Shown piece after piece: positions 13,484 through 13,490 of a stretch of 13,490 nucleotides of DNA. The notes under the pieces were generated by a model. That model made no database searches and was not told the origin of the DNA. It worked only from the letters and a program-made list of their open reading frames with translations. The stretch spans positions 1 to 13,490 of the forward strand of contig DLAA01000159.1 of assembly GCA_002493835.1 (NCBI GenBank), in the 5' to 3' direction. The stretch's first letter is position 1. Each line of letters starts with the position of its first letter. Origin of the DNA: Lachnospiraceae bacterium UBA7060 (GTDB taxonomy: Bacteria; Bacillota; Clostridia; Lachnospirales; Lachnospiraceae). The position numbers were made by a program, and so were the translations under genes.

Positions 13484-13490
13484 GTGGGGA

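Overview
The window looks like chromosomal DNA from a low-to-mid GC Firmicute, most likely a Clostridia gut-type bacterium such as a Lachnospiraceae member. The grounds are codon use, strong AGGAGG-type ribosome sites, sigma-A style promoters, and the flavour of the families present (IS110 transposase, PIN toxin pair, cytidylate-kinase-like protein, multidomain glycan enzymes). The genus cannot be fixed from the sequence alone. No rRNA, tRNA or CRISPR array was seen.

Region 1 (1-1284, minus strand): an IS110-family insertion sequence, cut by the left window edge. The DEDD transposase runs off the edge. Its roughly 260-bp 5' non-coding leader has a good promoter (TTGTGC, 17 bp, TATAAT) and folds into a two-module RNA of about 181 nt closed by a perfect 9-bp end-to-end stem, which is what a bridge RNA should look like. 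Twelve bases of the 3' module are repeated exactly at the outer edge of the element.

Region 2 (1333-2754 and 3618-10787, plus strand): a glycan decoration or precursor locus. It encodes a GT2 glycosyltransferase; an 806-aa fusion (methyltransferase-like, kinase-like, Rossmann-like, cytidylyltransferase); a GT10 fucosyltransferase-like enzyme; an FkbM-like methyltransferase; and two sugar-phosphate isomerase/epimerase TIM barrels. The five genes from 3618 to 10787 are tightly spaced or overlapping. Five of the six proteins carry the same kind of small Rossmann-like GxG domain attached to unrelated catalytic domains, in C-terminal, internal and N-terminal positions. One of the two TIM barrels has lost most of the family's metal ligands. 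A reasonable inference is that the locus makes a CDP-activated small molecule (kinase plus cytidylyltransferase in one chain) and fucose-type and methyl decorations for a surface glycan. A strong terminator ends the unit at 10817-10874.

Region 3 (2755-3617): an insert between the GT2 gene and the main operon. It has a consensus-like promoter, an antitoxin-like gene, a PIN toxin that has lost its C-terminal half, a long stem-loop, a 17-bp direct repeat bracketing the pair, and a short reading frame interrupted by one stop that runs into the 806-aa gene's start.

Region 4 (10885-13490, minus strand): a second locus transcribed toward the glycan operon. It encodes a small secreted protein of unknown function with its own extended -10 promoter, an ArsB/NhaD/SLC13-type ion transporter, and a cytidylate-kinase-like protein.
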